Source: Pseudomonas graminis (GTDB taxonomy: Bacteria > Pseudomonadota > Gammaproteobacteria > Pseudomonadales > Pseudomonadaceae). Taken from it: DNA of 64,000 nt. Every line of letters begins with the position of its first letter. Position 1 is the stretch's first letter. Below are positions 27,298 to 36,260 of this stretch, one piece after another. The stretch covers positions 5,222,501-5,286,500 of the forward strand of contig NZ_CP053746.1 in the NCBI RefSeq assembly GCF_013201545.1, in the 5' to 3' direction. The position numbers and the translations under genes are program-made. A model generated the notes under the pieces. The model worked only from the letters and a program-made list of their open reading frames with translations, did no database searches and was not told where the DNA came from.

Positions 27298-28661
27298 CCC
27301 TGCGCGCGACCCTGGCGTTTTCGGTGGTGGCCATGCTCGCCGTCGCGGGCGCCGGCATGTACCTCTACGAAACCATGAAGGGCGCGGTGATGACCCGCAG
27401 CGACCATGCGGTGCTGGCGCGGCTGGATCACTTTCGCAAACTGCTGCAGTACGACCTGACCCTGACTACCTTGCAAAGCAGCCCGCAGCTGTTCGAGAAC
27501 ATGCTCGACAGCGAGGATGACATCTTCATCATCGCCGAGCCGGGCAAGCCAGCGGTGATCAGGGTCAATCCGCTGCATGCGTCCCTGCCGTCGATGCCAG
27601 TAGTGCCCGCGAACATGCCGCTGAGCGTGGCCGACATGCGCAGCGGCATGCTGGATTCAGGCGTGCCGATGCGCGCGGCGACGGTCGAAGCGGTGTCAGG
27701 CGGCAGGATCGTGCACCTGACGGCCGCGCACATCGAGGTCAAGGAAATGGCCACCCTGGCGGGTTTCCGCAATCGCATTCTGCTCGCCGTGGCCCTGGCC
27801 TTCGTGCTCACAGCCCTGCTCGGTTACGTGTTACTGCGCCGGGGTCTGCGGCCGTTGCGCAGAATGGCCAACCACGCCGCGGCCATCACCCCGGCGCAAC
27901 TGGACAGCCGCATGGACAACCGCGACACGCCAGTGGAGTTGCAGCAACTGGGCGAGGCGTACAACGCGATGCTTGACCGGCTCGCCGACGGCTATCAGCG
28001 GCTGACACAGTTTTCCGCCGACCTGGCCCATGAAATCCGCACGCCGGTGGGTTCGTTGATGGGGCATTGCCAGGTGGCCCTGCGGCAAGCGCGCACCGAG
28101 GATGAATACCAGGCGCTGCTGGCCTCCAACCTGGAGGAGCTGGAACGCATCTCGCGCATGGTCGAAAGCATTCTGTTCCTGGCGCGGGCCGATGAAGCGC
28201 AAGCCGCGCTCAACCGCCAGATGCTGGACCTGGCGGACGAGATGCAGCGAGTCGCGGGCTATTTCGAAGGGCTGGCGGAAGAGCGTGAAATCACACTGCA
28301 CACGGAAGGCGACGCGCGGATCGAGGCCGATCCCTTATTGCTGCGCAGGGCACTGAGCAATCTGGTGGCGAACGCGATCCGCTACGCCGATGAAGGCAGT
28401 GAGATCAAGATTCGTGTGATCGAGAGCGGCCAGCACTGCCGCATCGAGGTGGAGAACCAGGGCCCGACACTGGACGACGCGACCCTGGGCAAGCTGTTCG
28501 ACCGCTTCTACCGCGGCGATGCCTCACGCCACCAGAGCTCCGACTCCAATGGACTGGGCCTGGCCATCGTCGCCGCGATCATGCAGCTGCACGGCGGCGA
28601 GGTGTCGGTTAACCAGCCGGCGCCGGGGCGGATCTGTTTCGGGCTGGCGTTTCCGCGATAG
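27270..28661 (+). CDS. Heavy-metal-type sensor histidine kinase
   Basis: The 463-residue CusS/CopS-like kinase has transmembrane helices at about residues 10-32 and 165-188, a periplasmic sensor between them and a HAMP linker. The phospho-acceptor is H254 in [14 protein letters not shown], and an HATPase domain follows with [13 protein letters not shown] and [16 protein letters not shown] at 27270 follows GAGGT by six bases and lies inside the regulator gene. The periplasmic sensor has no rich His/Met cluster, so the metal specificity is unclear. Confidence 0.9.
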   Translation: MRARRPPSLTLRATLAFSVVAMLAVAGAGMYLYETMKGAVMTRSDHAVLARLDHFRKLLQYDLTLTTLQSSPQLFENMLDSEDDIFIIAEPGKPAVIRVNPLHASLPSMPVVPANMPLSVADMRSGMLDSGVPMRAATVEAVSGGRIVHLTAAHIEVKEMATLAGFRNRILLAVALAFVLTALLGYVLLRRGLRPLRRMANHAAAITPAQLDSRMDNRDTPVELQQLGEAYNAMLDRLADGYQRLTQFSADLAHEIRTPVGSLMGHCQVALRQARTEDEYQALLASNLEELERISRMVESILFLARADEAQAALNRQMLDLADEMQRVAGYFEGLAEEREITLHTEGDARIEADPLLLRRALSNLVANAIRYADEGSEIKIRVIESGQHCRIEVENQGPTLDDATLGKLFDRFYRGDASRHQSSDSNGLGLAIVAAIMQLHGGEVSVNQPAPGRICFGLAFPR

Positions 28662-28685
28662 CCCGCAGGCCGGCTGCCGTGGATC

Positions 28686-29366
28686 TCACGCCTTCTTGTC
28701 GTGGGTCGCCACCAGTTTGTAGAACGTCGCCGCGCCGCCTTCGGTGGCGTAGCCGGCATTGTCCTGGGTGTAGACGCCTGCCTTGAAATACAGCGGCTTG
28801 CCCTTCCAGGACAGGTCGAGCTTGGCACCCCACTGCATGTCGTAGGCATTGACGGTCAGGTTGCCGGCCTGGGTCAGGTGGATGGTGTATGTGAAGCGTT
28901 GCTTGAGCAGCACGCCGGTGGCCACCTGAATGACTTCGGGCTCGGAAGTAGGCGTCGAGCGATACTTCACGACGAGGTTGCCGGTCTTGGTTTTTTCCTT
29001 GTACTGGTATTCGAGCTTGAGCAGCGGCTCGGTACTGCCATAGGCGTGGATCTGACCGATGACGATTTTGCCTGTTGAAGGCACTTGGTCCACGGTCAGC
29101 GCCGCACGCAGGAAATTGTCCGCGTCAGAGTAGGTCCAGTTGTGAACCGTACCGTTGGCGTAGGTCTCACGCAGTTCGGTGCGGGGAAATTTGGCATTGT
29201 CAGTCCTTGACCCTGTAACCGGCGCCCAGAAGAACAAAGTGTCCCCTGAACGGAAGTAACCATCCTGGTAACCGCCGACGAGTTTTGGCGTGTCGATGGT
29301 GGCGGCTGCGATACCGACCGGTATAGAAAGATTCCAGATGGCGAGATCAATCATGGGTGCACTCAT
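28686..29366 (-). CDS. Polysaccharide lyase family 7 alginate lyase without signal peptide
   Basis: The 226-residue protein shows the three PL7 signatures in order: FPRTELRE (R(S/T)ELR), IGQIHAYG (QIH with catalytic His) and YFKAGVYTQ (catalytic Tyr). It cleaves alginate or a related polyuronate by beta-elimination. No signal peptide is visible, as in PA1167 of P. aeruginosa, so export may be non-Sec or the enzyme cytoplasmic. No Shine-Dalgarno is seen before the ATG at 29366; the next in-frame ATG (29354) gives the family-like start MIDLAIWNLSIP. The 3' end is convergent with the kinase, 24 bases apart. Confidence 0.88.
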   Translation of the reverse strand: MSAPMIDLAIWNLSIPVGIAAATIDTPKLVGGYQDGYFRSGDTLFFWAPVTGSRTDNAKFPRTELRETYANGTVHNWTYSDADNFLRAALTVDQVPSTGKIVIGQIHAYGSTEPLLKLEYQYKEKTKTGNLVVKYRSTPTSEPEVIQVATGVLLKQRFTYTIHLTQAGNLTVNAYDMQWGAKLDLSWKGKPLYFKAGVYTQDNAGYATEGGAATFYKLVATHDKKA

Positions 29367-29925
29367 GGTGCGCGTTGCGCACAGCAAAGAAGGTGTCTGG
29401 AACAGGCCTGTGACCGCCGTTCCCGTCACCTTTGCTATCGGCTGAACCGTTTGATCTTTAGTCGTCCCCGGAGTCAAGAAACCGCCGAAGCTGCGGAAGC
29501 AGAGCCCGAAGAAAGCACAGTGCCACTATTAAGGCAAAGTGGCTCATTGCCCTCATCATTTGCCCAGCCAGCGGAAAACGGGGAGCAAGGCTAATAATTT
29601 GGCGCCATTTTTTTGGAGGACCACTTAGACGACGCTCAGAAAATTAGTTCAGCCAGCGAGGAATCAGCCGACAGACGGTATCGGAAAATCCCTGCTTCGG
29701 GCCGTTTCCCGGTCTTCCTTAGCGATCACAGGCATCTGGCGCGCCCTTTACTCTCTGCTGGATATCCGGCCGACCCCCTCCTGCAACAACCCGCTCGGCG
29801 CCCCACGATAGATTCCATTTGACGGCCCCACAGTGTTACAAGATATTATAGTTAGCAACCTAATAATGCAGCGCCTAATCATTCAGGCCCTAATCAAACT
29901 CGCTCACCGCTTCAATGGCCTTTTC
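29367..29925. other. Intergenic region upstream of alginate lyase and of the efflux operon
   Basis: This 559-base gap contains a small hairpin GTGCGC/GCGCAC next to the lyase start and a more AT-rich stretch before the MarR gene. A TTAG-N4-CTAA dyad lies near 29850-29861. I see no gene or REP element in it. Confidence 0.5.
29850..29861. promoter_or_regulatory. Possible MarR-type operator
   Basis: TTAGCAACCTAA, with TTAG/CTAA arms in an AT-rich ATTATAG...TAATAAT context, lies about 65 bases before the MarR start. This is similar to operators of Pseudomonas MarR efflux regulators. Confidence 0.4.
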
Positions 29926-30378
29926 ATGAACCCTGACACCCTGCAAATGCGCATCACCGGCGGCGTTGTCGCCGCCTCCCGGCAGTGGCGACGCGTCTGC
30001 CAGACAACGCTGATCGACTCTGGCGTCACCGAAGCCTGCGCCGGTCCGTTGCTGATGATCGCGCGTCTGGGTGAAGGCGTACGTCAGGTGACAGTGGCCC
30101 AGGCCTGCGGGCTGGAAAGCCCGTCACTGGTGCGCCTGCTGGATCAGCTGTGCAAAGCCGGCCTGGTGCAGCGCACCGAAGACCCCACCGACCGCCGCGC
30201 CAAGGCCTTGAGCCTCACCGATGAGGGGCGCGCGCTGGCCAACGCCATCGAGGCAGAGCTGATCCGCCTGCGCCGCGACATCTTCAGCAACGTCGACCCG
30301 GCGGATCTGGAAGCGACGTTGCGCGTCTTCAGCGCCATCGCCCAAGCCACGCCGATGGCGCCGGAGTCGTCATCTTGA
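29926..30378 (+). CDS. MarR-family regulator of the FUSC efflux operon
   Basis: The 150-residue protein has a winged helix with VTVAQACGLESPSLVRLLDQL and the wing motif QRTEDPTDRRAKALSLTDEG, typical of MarR. The ATG at 29926 has no strong Shine-Dalgarno; an in-frame upstream ATG (about 29866) would add 20 residues. Its stop overlaps the TTG start of the FUSC gene, so it is the first gene of the efflux operon and probably represses it until an aromatic acid or drug binds. Confidence 0.85.
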   Translation: MNPDTLQMRITGGVVAASRQWRRVCQTTLIDSGVTEACAGPLLMIARLGEGVRQVTVAQACGLESPSLVRLLDQLCKAGLVQRTEDPTDRRAKALSLTDEGRALANAIEAELIRLRRDIFSNVDPADLEATLRVFSAIAQATPMAPESSS

Positions 30379-32474
30379 GCGGTCTGTTCAAAGGCTTTTT
30401 CGACGGCGTCCCGCCGGGCCGCGACTGGTTCTACGGCGTGCGCACGTTCGCGGCCTCGATGCTGGCGTTGTACATCGCGCTGATGATGGAACTGCCCCGC
30501 CCCTATTGGGCGATGGCCACGGTGTACATCGTCTCCAGCCCGTTCGTGGCGCCGACCAGTTCCAAGGCGCTGTACCGCGCGGCCGGCACCTTGCTCGGCG
30601 CAGCCGCCTCGGTGGTGCTGGTGCCGATGTTCGTGCAGTCGCCGTTTTTGCTGGCCGTTGTCATTGCCCTGTGGACCGGTACCCTGCTCTTCCTGTCCCT
30701 GCATCTGCGTACGGCCAACAGTTATGCGCTGATGCTGGCGGGCTACACCATGCCGCTGATTTCCTTTCCCGTGGTCGACAACCCCCAGGCGGTGTTCGAC
30801 ATCGCCGTCTCGCGCACCGAGGAAATCTTCCTCGGCATCGTCTGTGCTGCGGTGGTCGGCGCGATGTTCTGGCCCCGTCGGCTGGCGCCGGTGCTGGTGG
30901 ATGCCATGGGCAAGTGGTTCAAGGATGCCTCTGCCTACAGCGATCTCTTTCTCTCCCGCAGCGCCACGCCGGAAGCGGTCGGCGGCCTGCGCACGGCCAT
31001 GGTCGGCACGTTCAACAGCCTGGAGTTGATGATCGGTCAGTTGCCCCACGAAGGCGCCCATCGCCAGACCGTACGCAATGCCAAAGAATTGCGCGGACGA
31101 ATGATTCACCTGCTGCCCGTTATTGATGCCCTGGACGATGCCCTCTGGGCGCTGGAGCGGCGTTCGCCCGAGCACGTCGCCGACCTCGCGCCCCTGTTGA
31201 TCGAGTGCCGCGACTGGGTCGAACAGACCGCCAAAGGCGCGCCGATCAAATACTGGAAAGCCTTGCACACCGAGCTCGACCGCCTGCAACCCACGCCTGC
31301 GCAGATCGACGATCGCCGACAACTGCTGTTGTCGAACGCGCTGTATCGGCTGCGCGAATGGATCGACCTGTGGCAGGACTGCCGCAGCCTGCAACACGCC
31401 ATCGAGACCGATGATCACTCGGCCTGGCGCGCTGTGTATCGCCATTGGCGGCTGGGGCGGCTGTCGCCGTTTCTTGATCGCGGGATGATGCTGTATTCGG
31501 TGGCGACCTCGGTCAGCGCCATCATTGTCGCGTCGGTGCTGTGGATCTTGCTGGGCTGGCAGGACGGCGCGAGTGCGGTGGCGCTGGCGGCGGTGTCGTG
31601 CAGCTTTTTCGCGGCGATGGACGACCCTGCGCCGCAGATCTACCGGTTCTTCTTCTGGACCATGATGTCGGTGATCTTCGCCAGCCTCTATCTGTTCGTG
31701 GTGCTGCCCAATCTGCACGACTTCCCGATGCTGGTGCTGGCGTTTTCCGTGCCGTTTATCTGCGTCGGCACCCTGACCGTGCAGCCGAAGTTCTACCTCG
31801 GCACCCTGCTGACCATCGTCAACACCTCGTCCTTCATCAGTATTCAGAGCGCCTACGACGCCGACTTCGTCAACTTCGTCAATTCCAACCTGGCCGGGCC
31901 GGCGGGTCTCGCATTCGCCTTCGTCTGGACGCTGATCGTCCGGCCGTTCGGCACTGAGGTGGCGGCCAAGCGTCTGACCCGTTTCAGCTGGCGCGACATC
32001 GTCTCCCTCAGCGAAGACGCGACCCTGGCCGAGCACCGGCAAATGGGCGTGCGCATGCTCGACCGGCTGATGCAGCACCTGCCGCGTCTGGCGATTACGG
32101 CCCAGGATTCCACCAGTGCACTGCGCGAAGCGCGGGTCGCCCTGAACATGCTCGATTTGCTGGCGTACATGCCGCGGGTCGACCCGGTCCCGCGCCAGCT
32201 GCTGCGTCAGGTGACGAGCGAGGTCGGTGCGCATTTCCGGGCCTGCCTGAAAGCCCGGGAGCGTTTGCCGGCGCCCAAGGGTCTGTTGATGACCATGGAC
32301 CGCGCCCGCCGCGCGCTGGCGTTCAATGGCGAAGATGATGACGCCGCGCGGCTGAATCTGCTGCACGCCCTCAGTGGCTTGCGCCTGGCGCTGTTGCCGG
32401 GTGTGGAGATCGTCGATGTGCTCGCCGAGCAGGAAGAACAACCGCCCTATGGCATCGATGGAGCGCCGTTATGA
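30375..32474 (+). CDS. FUSC-family (AaeB-like) inner membrane efflux component
   Basis: The 699-residue protein has two blocks of transmembrane helices (about residues 25-165 and 375-505), each followed by a soluble helical region, the layout of AaeB/FUSC proteins. It opens with WFYGVRTFAASMLALYIALM. TTG start at 30375 overlaps the MarR stop, with CGGAG upstream. Relatives export p-hydroxybenzoate, fusaric acid or other aromatic acids. It works with the DUF1656, HlyD and outer membrane factor genes that follow. Confidence 0.9.
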   Translation: MSGLFKGFFDGVPPGRDWFYGVRTFAASMLALYIALMMELPRPYWAMATVYIVSSPFVAPTSSKALYRAAGTLLGAAASVVLVPMFVQSPFLLAVVIALWTGTLLFLSLHLRTANSYALMLAGYTMPLISFPVVDNPQAVFDIAVSRTEEIFLGIVCAAVVGAMFWPRRLAPVLVDAMGKWFKDASAYSDLFLSRSATPEAVGGLRTAMVGTFNSLELMIGQLPHEGAHRQTVRNAKELRGRMIHLLPVIDALDDALWALERRSPEHVADLAPLLIECRDWVEQTAKGAPIKYWKALHTELDRLQPTPAQIDDRRQLLLSNALYRLREWIDLWQDCRSLQHAIETDDHSAWRAVYRHWRLGRLSPFLDRGMMLYSVATSVSAIIVASVLWILLGWQDGASAVALAAVSCSFFAAMDDPAPQIYRFFFWTMMSVIFASLYLFVVLPNLHDFPMLVLAFSVPFICVGTLTVQPKFYLGTLLTIVNTSSFISIQSAYDADFVNFVNSNLAGPAGLAFAFVWTLIVRPFGTEVAAKRLTRFSWRDIVSLSEDATLAEHRQMGVRMLDRLMQHLPRLAITAQDSTSALREARVALNMLDLLAYMPRVDPVPRQLLRQVTSEVGAHFRACLKARERLPAPKGLLMTMDRARRALAFNGEDDDAARLNLLHALSGLRLALLPGVEIVDVLAEQEEQPPYGIDGAPL

Positions 32475-32680
32475 TCGGTGATGTGGACATCAGCGGGATC
32501 TTCCTGCCGACCTTTCTGGTGCTGATGGGCATCGCTTACCTGATTTTTCTGGTGGTGCACGCCGTGTTGACGCGCGCCCGCTTCTACCGCCTGGTCTGGC
32601 ACCGGGCTTTGTTCAACGTCGGTCTATACGCTCTGCTGCTCGGCGTCGTGGATACCCTAAGTCGATACCTGATGACATGA
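32471..32680 (+). CDS. DUF1656 small membrane protein (AaeX-like)
   Basis: The 69-residue protein has two hydrophobic helices and the family pattern EISG-like DVDISGIFLPTFLVLM and RFYRLVWHRALFNVGLY. It overlaps both neighbours by four bases and is a regular small member of FUSC-HlyD efflux operons (AaeX). Its precise role is unknown. Confidence 0.9.
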   Translation: MIGDVDISGIFLPTFLVLMGIAYLIFLVVHAVLTRARFYRLVWHRALFNVGLYALLLGVVDTLSRYLMT

Positions 32681-33597
32681 AAAAACCTCTTCTGACGCTG
32701 GGCCGCGTGGTCCTGACCCTGCTGGTTGTCACCCTTGCCGCGATCGTCGTGTGGCGCATGGTGATGTATTACATGTACGCGCCCTGGACCCGCGACGGGC
32801 ACATCCGCGCCGACGTGATCCAGATCGCGCCGGACGTTTCCGGACTGATCGAAAAGGTCGCGGTGAGCGACAACCAATTGGTCAAGAAAGGCCAGTTGCT
32901 GTTCACCATCGATCAGGACCGTTTCCGTCTCGCCTTGCGTCAGGCCCAGGCCACGGTCGCCGAGCGCAAGGAAACCTGGGAGCAGGCCCAACGCGAGAAC
33001 CGTCGTAACCGCAGCCTCGGCAATCTGGTCGCCCGCGAGCAGCTGGAAGAAAGCCAGTCCAGGGAAGCCCGCGCGCTGTCAGCCCTGAACGAAGCGCAAG
33101 TGGCGGTTGATTCGGCGCAACTGAACCTGGACCGCTCGGTGATCCGCAGCCCGGTGGACGGCTACCTCAATGACCGTGCGCCCCGGGACCGCGAATTCGT
33201 CAGTGCCGGGCGTCCGGTGCTGTCGGTGGTGGACAGCAACTCGTTCCACATCGACGGCTACTTTGAAGAAACCAAGCTGGACGGGATTCACATCGGCTCC
33301 GGCGTGGACATCCGCGTGATTGGCGACAACGCCCGCCTGCGCGGCCATGTGGTGAGCATCGTCGCGGCCATCGAAGACCGCGACCGTAGCAGTGGCTCGA
33401 ACCTGCTGCCCAACGTCAACCCGGCGTTCAGCTGGGTGCGACTGGCCCAGCGGATTCCAGTGCGCATTGCGTTCGACGACGTGCCAGCGGATTTCCGCAT
33501 GATTGCCGGGCGCACGGCGACGGTGTCGATCATCGATGACGCCCGCACAGCTGCTCAGGGACATGACCAACCCGTCCAGCCTGGAGCGCCGAAATGA
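32677..33597 (+). CDS. HlyD/AaeA-type periplasmic adaptor protein
   Basis: The 306-residue protein has an N-terminal anchor helix (about residues 7-28), then APWTRDGHIRADVIQIAPDVSG of the barrel-sandwich domain. An alpha-hairpin (about 85-140, Gln/Glu/Arg-rich coiled coil) and VIRSPVDGYLNDRAP, which closes the lipoyl-like domain, follow. It bridges the FUSC permease and the outer membrane factor. It overlaps the neighbouring genes by four bases each. Confidence 0.92.
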   Translation: MKKPLLTLGRVVLTLLVVTLAAIVVWRMVMYYMYAPWTRDGHIRADVIQIAPDVSGLIEKVAVSDNQLVKKGQLLFTIDQDRFRLALRQAQATVAERKETWEQAQRENRRNRSLGNLVAREQLEESQSREARALSALNEAQVAVDSAQLNLDRSVIRSPVDGYLNDRAPRDREFVSAGRPVLSVVDSNSFHIDGYFEETKLDGIHIGSGVDIRVIGDNARLRGHVVSIVAAIEDRDRSSGSNLLPNVNPAFSWVRLAQRIPVRIAFDDVPADFRMIAGRTATVSIIDDARTAAQGHDQPVQPGAPK

Positions 33598-35030
33598 ACC
33601 ACCGCGCACGCCTGCTGACGGTGGGCATGAGCATGTGCATGGGCTTGCTGCTGTCGGCTTGCACCGTGGTCGGCCCGGATTACACGTTGCCTGATCAAGC
33701 CGCCGTCAATCGCCCCGACCTGCAGGGCGAGCTGGCGGGTTCGTCGACCAATGTGGTGTCGGCGCCGGTGCCGGCGGACTGGTGGCGTCTTTATCACGAT
33801 CCGAAACTCGATGAGTTGGTGGGCCAGGCGCTGGTGTCGAGCACTGACCTTCGCGTCGCGGCGGCGAACCTGCAACGGGCGCGGTTTCAAATGAGCGAGG
33901 CCGATGCGGCGGGCGGCTGGAGCGGCACGGCCAAGGCCGGGGCGCAACGCCTGCAGGAAGCCGGTCAGGCCTACCTGCTGCCGGAAAAAGTCCCGGTCGC
34001 GAACGTCGGCGATGTCGGGCTGACCACCTCGTACCAGTTCGACCTGTTTGGCGTGTTGCAGCGCGGCATCGAAGCCGCCCAGGCCAACGCCGACGCGACC
34101 CAGGCCGCTGCCGACACGGCACGCATCACGCTGGTGGCCGATGTGGTTCGCGCGTACACCCAAGTGTGCGCCGCCAACGAAGAACGCAACATCGCCCTGC
34201 ACTCCCTTGACCTGCAGCAGCAGAGCCTGAACCTGACCCAACGCCTGCGCGATGCCGGCCGTGGCGATGAAACCCAGGTGACGCGCTCACAAACCCAGTT
34301 CCGGTCGCTGCGTGCCGATCTGCCGCGTTACGAAGCGGCGCAGAAGTCAGCGCTGTATCGCCTGTCGATGCTGCTCGCCCGGCCGCTCAACCAGCTGCCC
34401 CGCGGGGTCGCGGAGTGCGCCGAGCTGCCGCACATCGCTCAAGTCATGCCGGTGGGCGATGGCGCCGCGCTGCTCAAACGCCGTCCCGATGTGCGCCAGG
34501 CGGAACGCCGGCTGGCGATGTCGACGGCGGCCATTGGCGTGGCGACGGGCGAGTTGTATCCGGACATCAGCATCGGCGCGACCGTGGGCACCGTGGGGAT
34601 TCTCGATGAACTGGGCGATCCGTCGACCAACCGCTGGGGCTTTGGCGGAGTGATCAATTGGACCATCCCGTCCAATGGCGCACGTGCGCGGATTCACATT
34701 GCCGAGGCTTCGAATCAGGTGGCCCTGGCGCGCTTTGATGGCGTGGTGCTGAACGCGATCCGCGAAGCCCAGACCGGGCTGTCCCAGTACACCGCGCTGC
34801 TGGAGCGCCGCGATGCGCTGGTTGAAACCGAGGAGTCGGCACGGCAGGCGGCGGACCAGACCCACCGGTTTTTCCTCGCCGGCCGCGAATCCTTCCTCGC
34901 CGACCTGCAAGCCACCCGCACCTACACCGACATCACCGCACAACTGGCGGCGGCGAACACCCAGGTTGCGATGGGTCAGATCGACCTGTTCCTGGCGCTG
35001 GGTGGGGGTTGGGAAAACGGGCATAAGTGA
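33594..35030 (+). CDS. NodT-family outer membrane factor lipoprotein
   Basis: The 478-residue TolC-like protein has a lipoprotein signal with lipobox LLSAC (about residues 20-24). It then shows the NodT/OprM features VVGPDYTLP, a WWRLYHDPKLDELV segment, and two OEP repeats with long helices. It forms the outer membrane channel of the tripartite efflux system. It is the last gene of the MarR-FUSC-DUF1656-HlyD-OMF operon; REP elements follow. Confidence 0.92.
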   Translation: MNHRARLLTVGMSMCMGLLLSACTVVGPDYTLPDQAAVNRPDLQGELAGSSTNVVSAPVPADWWRLYHDPKLDELVGQALVSSTDLRVAAANLQRARFQMSEADAAGGWSGTAKAGAQRLQEAGQAYLLPEKVPVANVGDVGLTTSYQFDLFGVLQRGIEAAQANADATQAAADTARITLVADVVRAYTQVCAANEERNIALHSLDLQQQSLNLTQRLRDAGRGDETQVTRSQTQFRSLRADLPRYEAAQKSALYRLSMLLARPLNQLPRGVAECAELPHIAQVMPVGDGAALLKRRPDVRQAERRLAMSTAAIGVATGELYPDISIGATVGTVGILDELGDPSTNRWGFGGVINWTIPSNGARARIHIAEASNQVALARFDGVVLNAIREAQTGLSQYTALLERRDALVETEESARQAADQTHRFFLAGRESFLADLQATRTYTDITAQLAAANTQVAMGQIDLFLALGGGWENGHK

Positions 35031-35052
35031 GATGCATGGTGTGCTGACTGGC

Positions 35053-35209
35053 CTCTTCCCGGCTGAAGCCGGTCCTACTGGGGTTACCTGGTCCCACTGA
35101 CTGAACGCGTTCGTTGTGGGACCGGCTTTAGCCGGGAAGGCGTCGGTCGTCACACCGCAAAATTGATGTCGTTCACACCGGCCTCTTCCCGGCTGAAGCC
35201 GGTCCACAA
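35053..35209. repeat. Three REP elements after the efflux operon
   Basis: CCGGCTTNAGCCGG-type copies lie at 35053-35080 (inverted), 35114-35141 (direct) and 35183-35209 (inverted), between the outer membrane factor gene and the aldo/keto reductase gene. Confidence 0.85.
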
Positions 35210-35319
35210 TGGGTGCGCAGCCCGCTCACGCACCGCGTATTCGCTTGAGATTGAACCCCTGCGGACCGGTACTGCCTGACTCTTAATGACTCAGACCCAT
35301 CAGCCCGGAGGCACCCCCG

Positions 35320-36153
35320 ATGCGCACGCTTGAACTGGCAGACAAAACCGTCCCCGTTATCGGTCAGGGCACCTGGCACACGGGTGAGGATCGCCATCAG
35401 TTCGAGGCGGAAGTCTCGGCGCTGCAACTGGGCATCGACCTGGGCCTGACACTGATCGACACGGCCGAGATGTACGGCGAAGGCGGCGCCGAGAAAGTCG
35501 TCGGCCAGGCCATCGCCGGGCGCCGCGACGAGGTCGTGCTGGTGAGCAAGGTCTACCCGCACAACGCCAGCCGCGCGGGCATTCCGGCGGCGTGCGAGCG
35601 CAGCCTCAAGCGCATGAAGACCGACTACATCGATCTGTATTTGCTTCACTGGGCCGGTCAGTACCCGCTGGATGAAACCGTCGAGGCCTTCGAGCGTCTG
35701 CGCGAAGCGGGCAAGATCGGCCGCTGGGGCGTGTCGAATTTCGACGTGTCCGACCTGCTTGAGCTGGACGAGCTCGGCCTCGGCGGCGGATGTGCCACCA
35801 ATCAGGTGCTGTACAACCCGGAAGAACGCGGCATCGAATATGACCTGCTGCCCTGGATGCAAACCGCCCGGATGCCGCTGATGGCGTACTGCCCGATCGG
35901 CCAGGCCGGCAACTTGCTGATGAACCCTGCCATCCTCGAAGTCGCCGAGCGCCACGACGCCACCCCGGCGCAGATCAGCCTGGCGTGGGTGCTGCGTCAG
36001 GACGGCGTGATCGCCATTCCCAAGGCCGTCACTCCCCATCACCTGGAATTGAACGCTGCGGCGGTTGATATCGAGCTGTCCATCGAGGATGAATTGTTGA
36101 TTGATTCCTCATGGCCGGCGCCCCTGCGCAAGACGCGCCTGTCAATGGTCTGA
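35320..36153 (+). CDS. Aldo/keto reductase
   Basis: The 277-residue TIM-barrel oxidoreductase carries the AKR catalytic tetrad: Asp and Tyr in LIDTAEMYGEGGAE, Lys in VVLVSKVYP and His in YLLHWAG. WGVSNFD and the C-terminal IPKAVTPHHLELNA NADPH-binding region follow. It reduces aldehydes or ketones with NADPH in the cytoplasm; the substrate cannot be inferred. It is a single-gene unit. Confidence 0.9.
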   Translation: MRTLELADKTVPVIGQGTWHTGEDRHQFEAEVSALQLGIDLGLTLIDTAEMYGEGGAEKVVGQAIAGRRDEVVLVSKVYPHNASRAGIPAACERSLKRMKTDYIDLYLLHWAGQYPLDETVEAFERLREAGKIGRWGVSNFDVSDLLELDELGLGGGCATNQVLYNPEERGIEYDLLPWMQTARMPLMAYCPIGQAGNLLMNPAILEVAERHDATPAQISLAWVLRQDGVIAIPKAVTPHHLELNAAAVDIELSIEDELLIDSSWPAPLRKTRLSMV

Positions 36154-36260
36154 ACAAGATCGCTGCCGGACACAAAGCGTCACAAAACTGTCAAAACCCC
36201 TTGCGATGATGCCGCCTTCGATCTCGTGCCCTGCGGGGCACTTCCCGTCTGCGAGCCTTC

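Noticed and set aside
30144..32441. Long minus-strand open frame opposite the FUSC gene
   Set aside because: Antisense shadow rich in His, Gln and Arg; the plus-strand gene has coupled neighbours and a full family layout.
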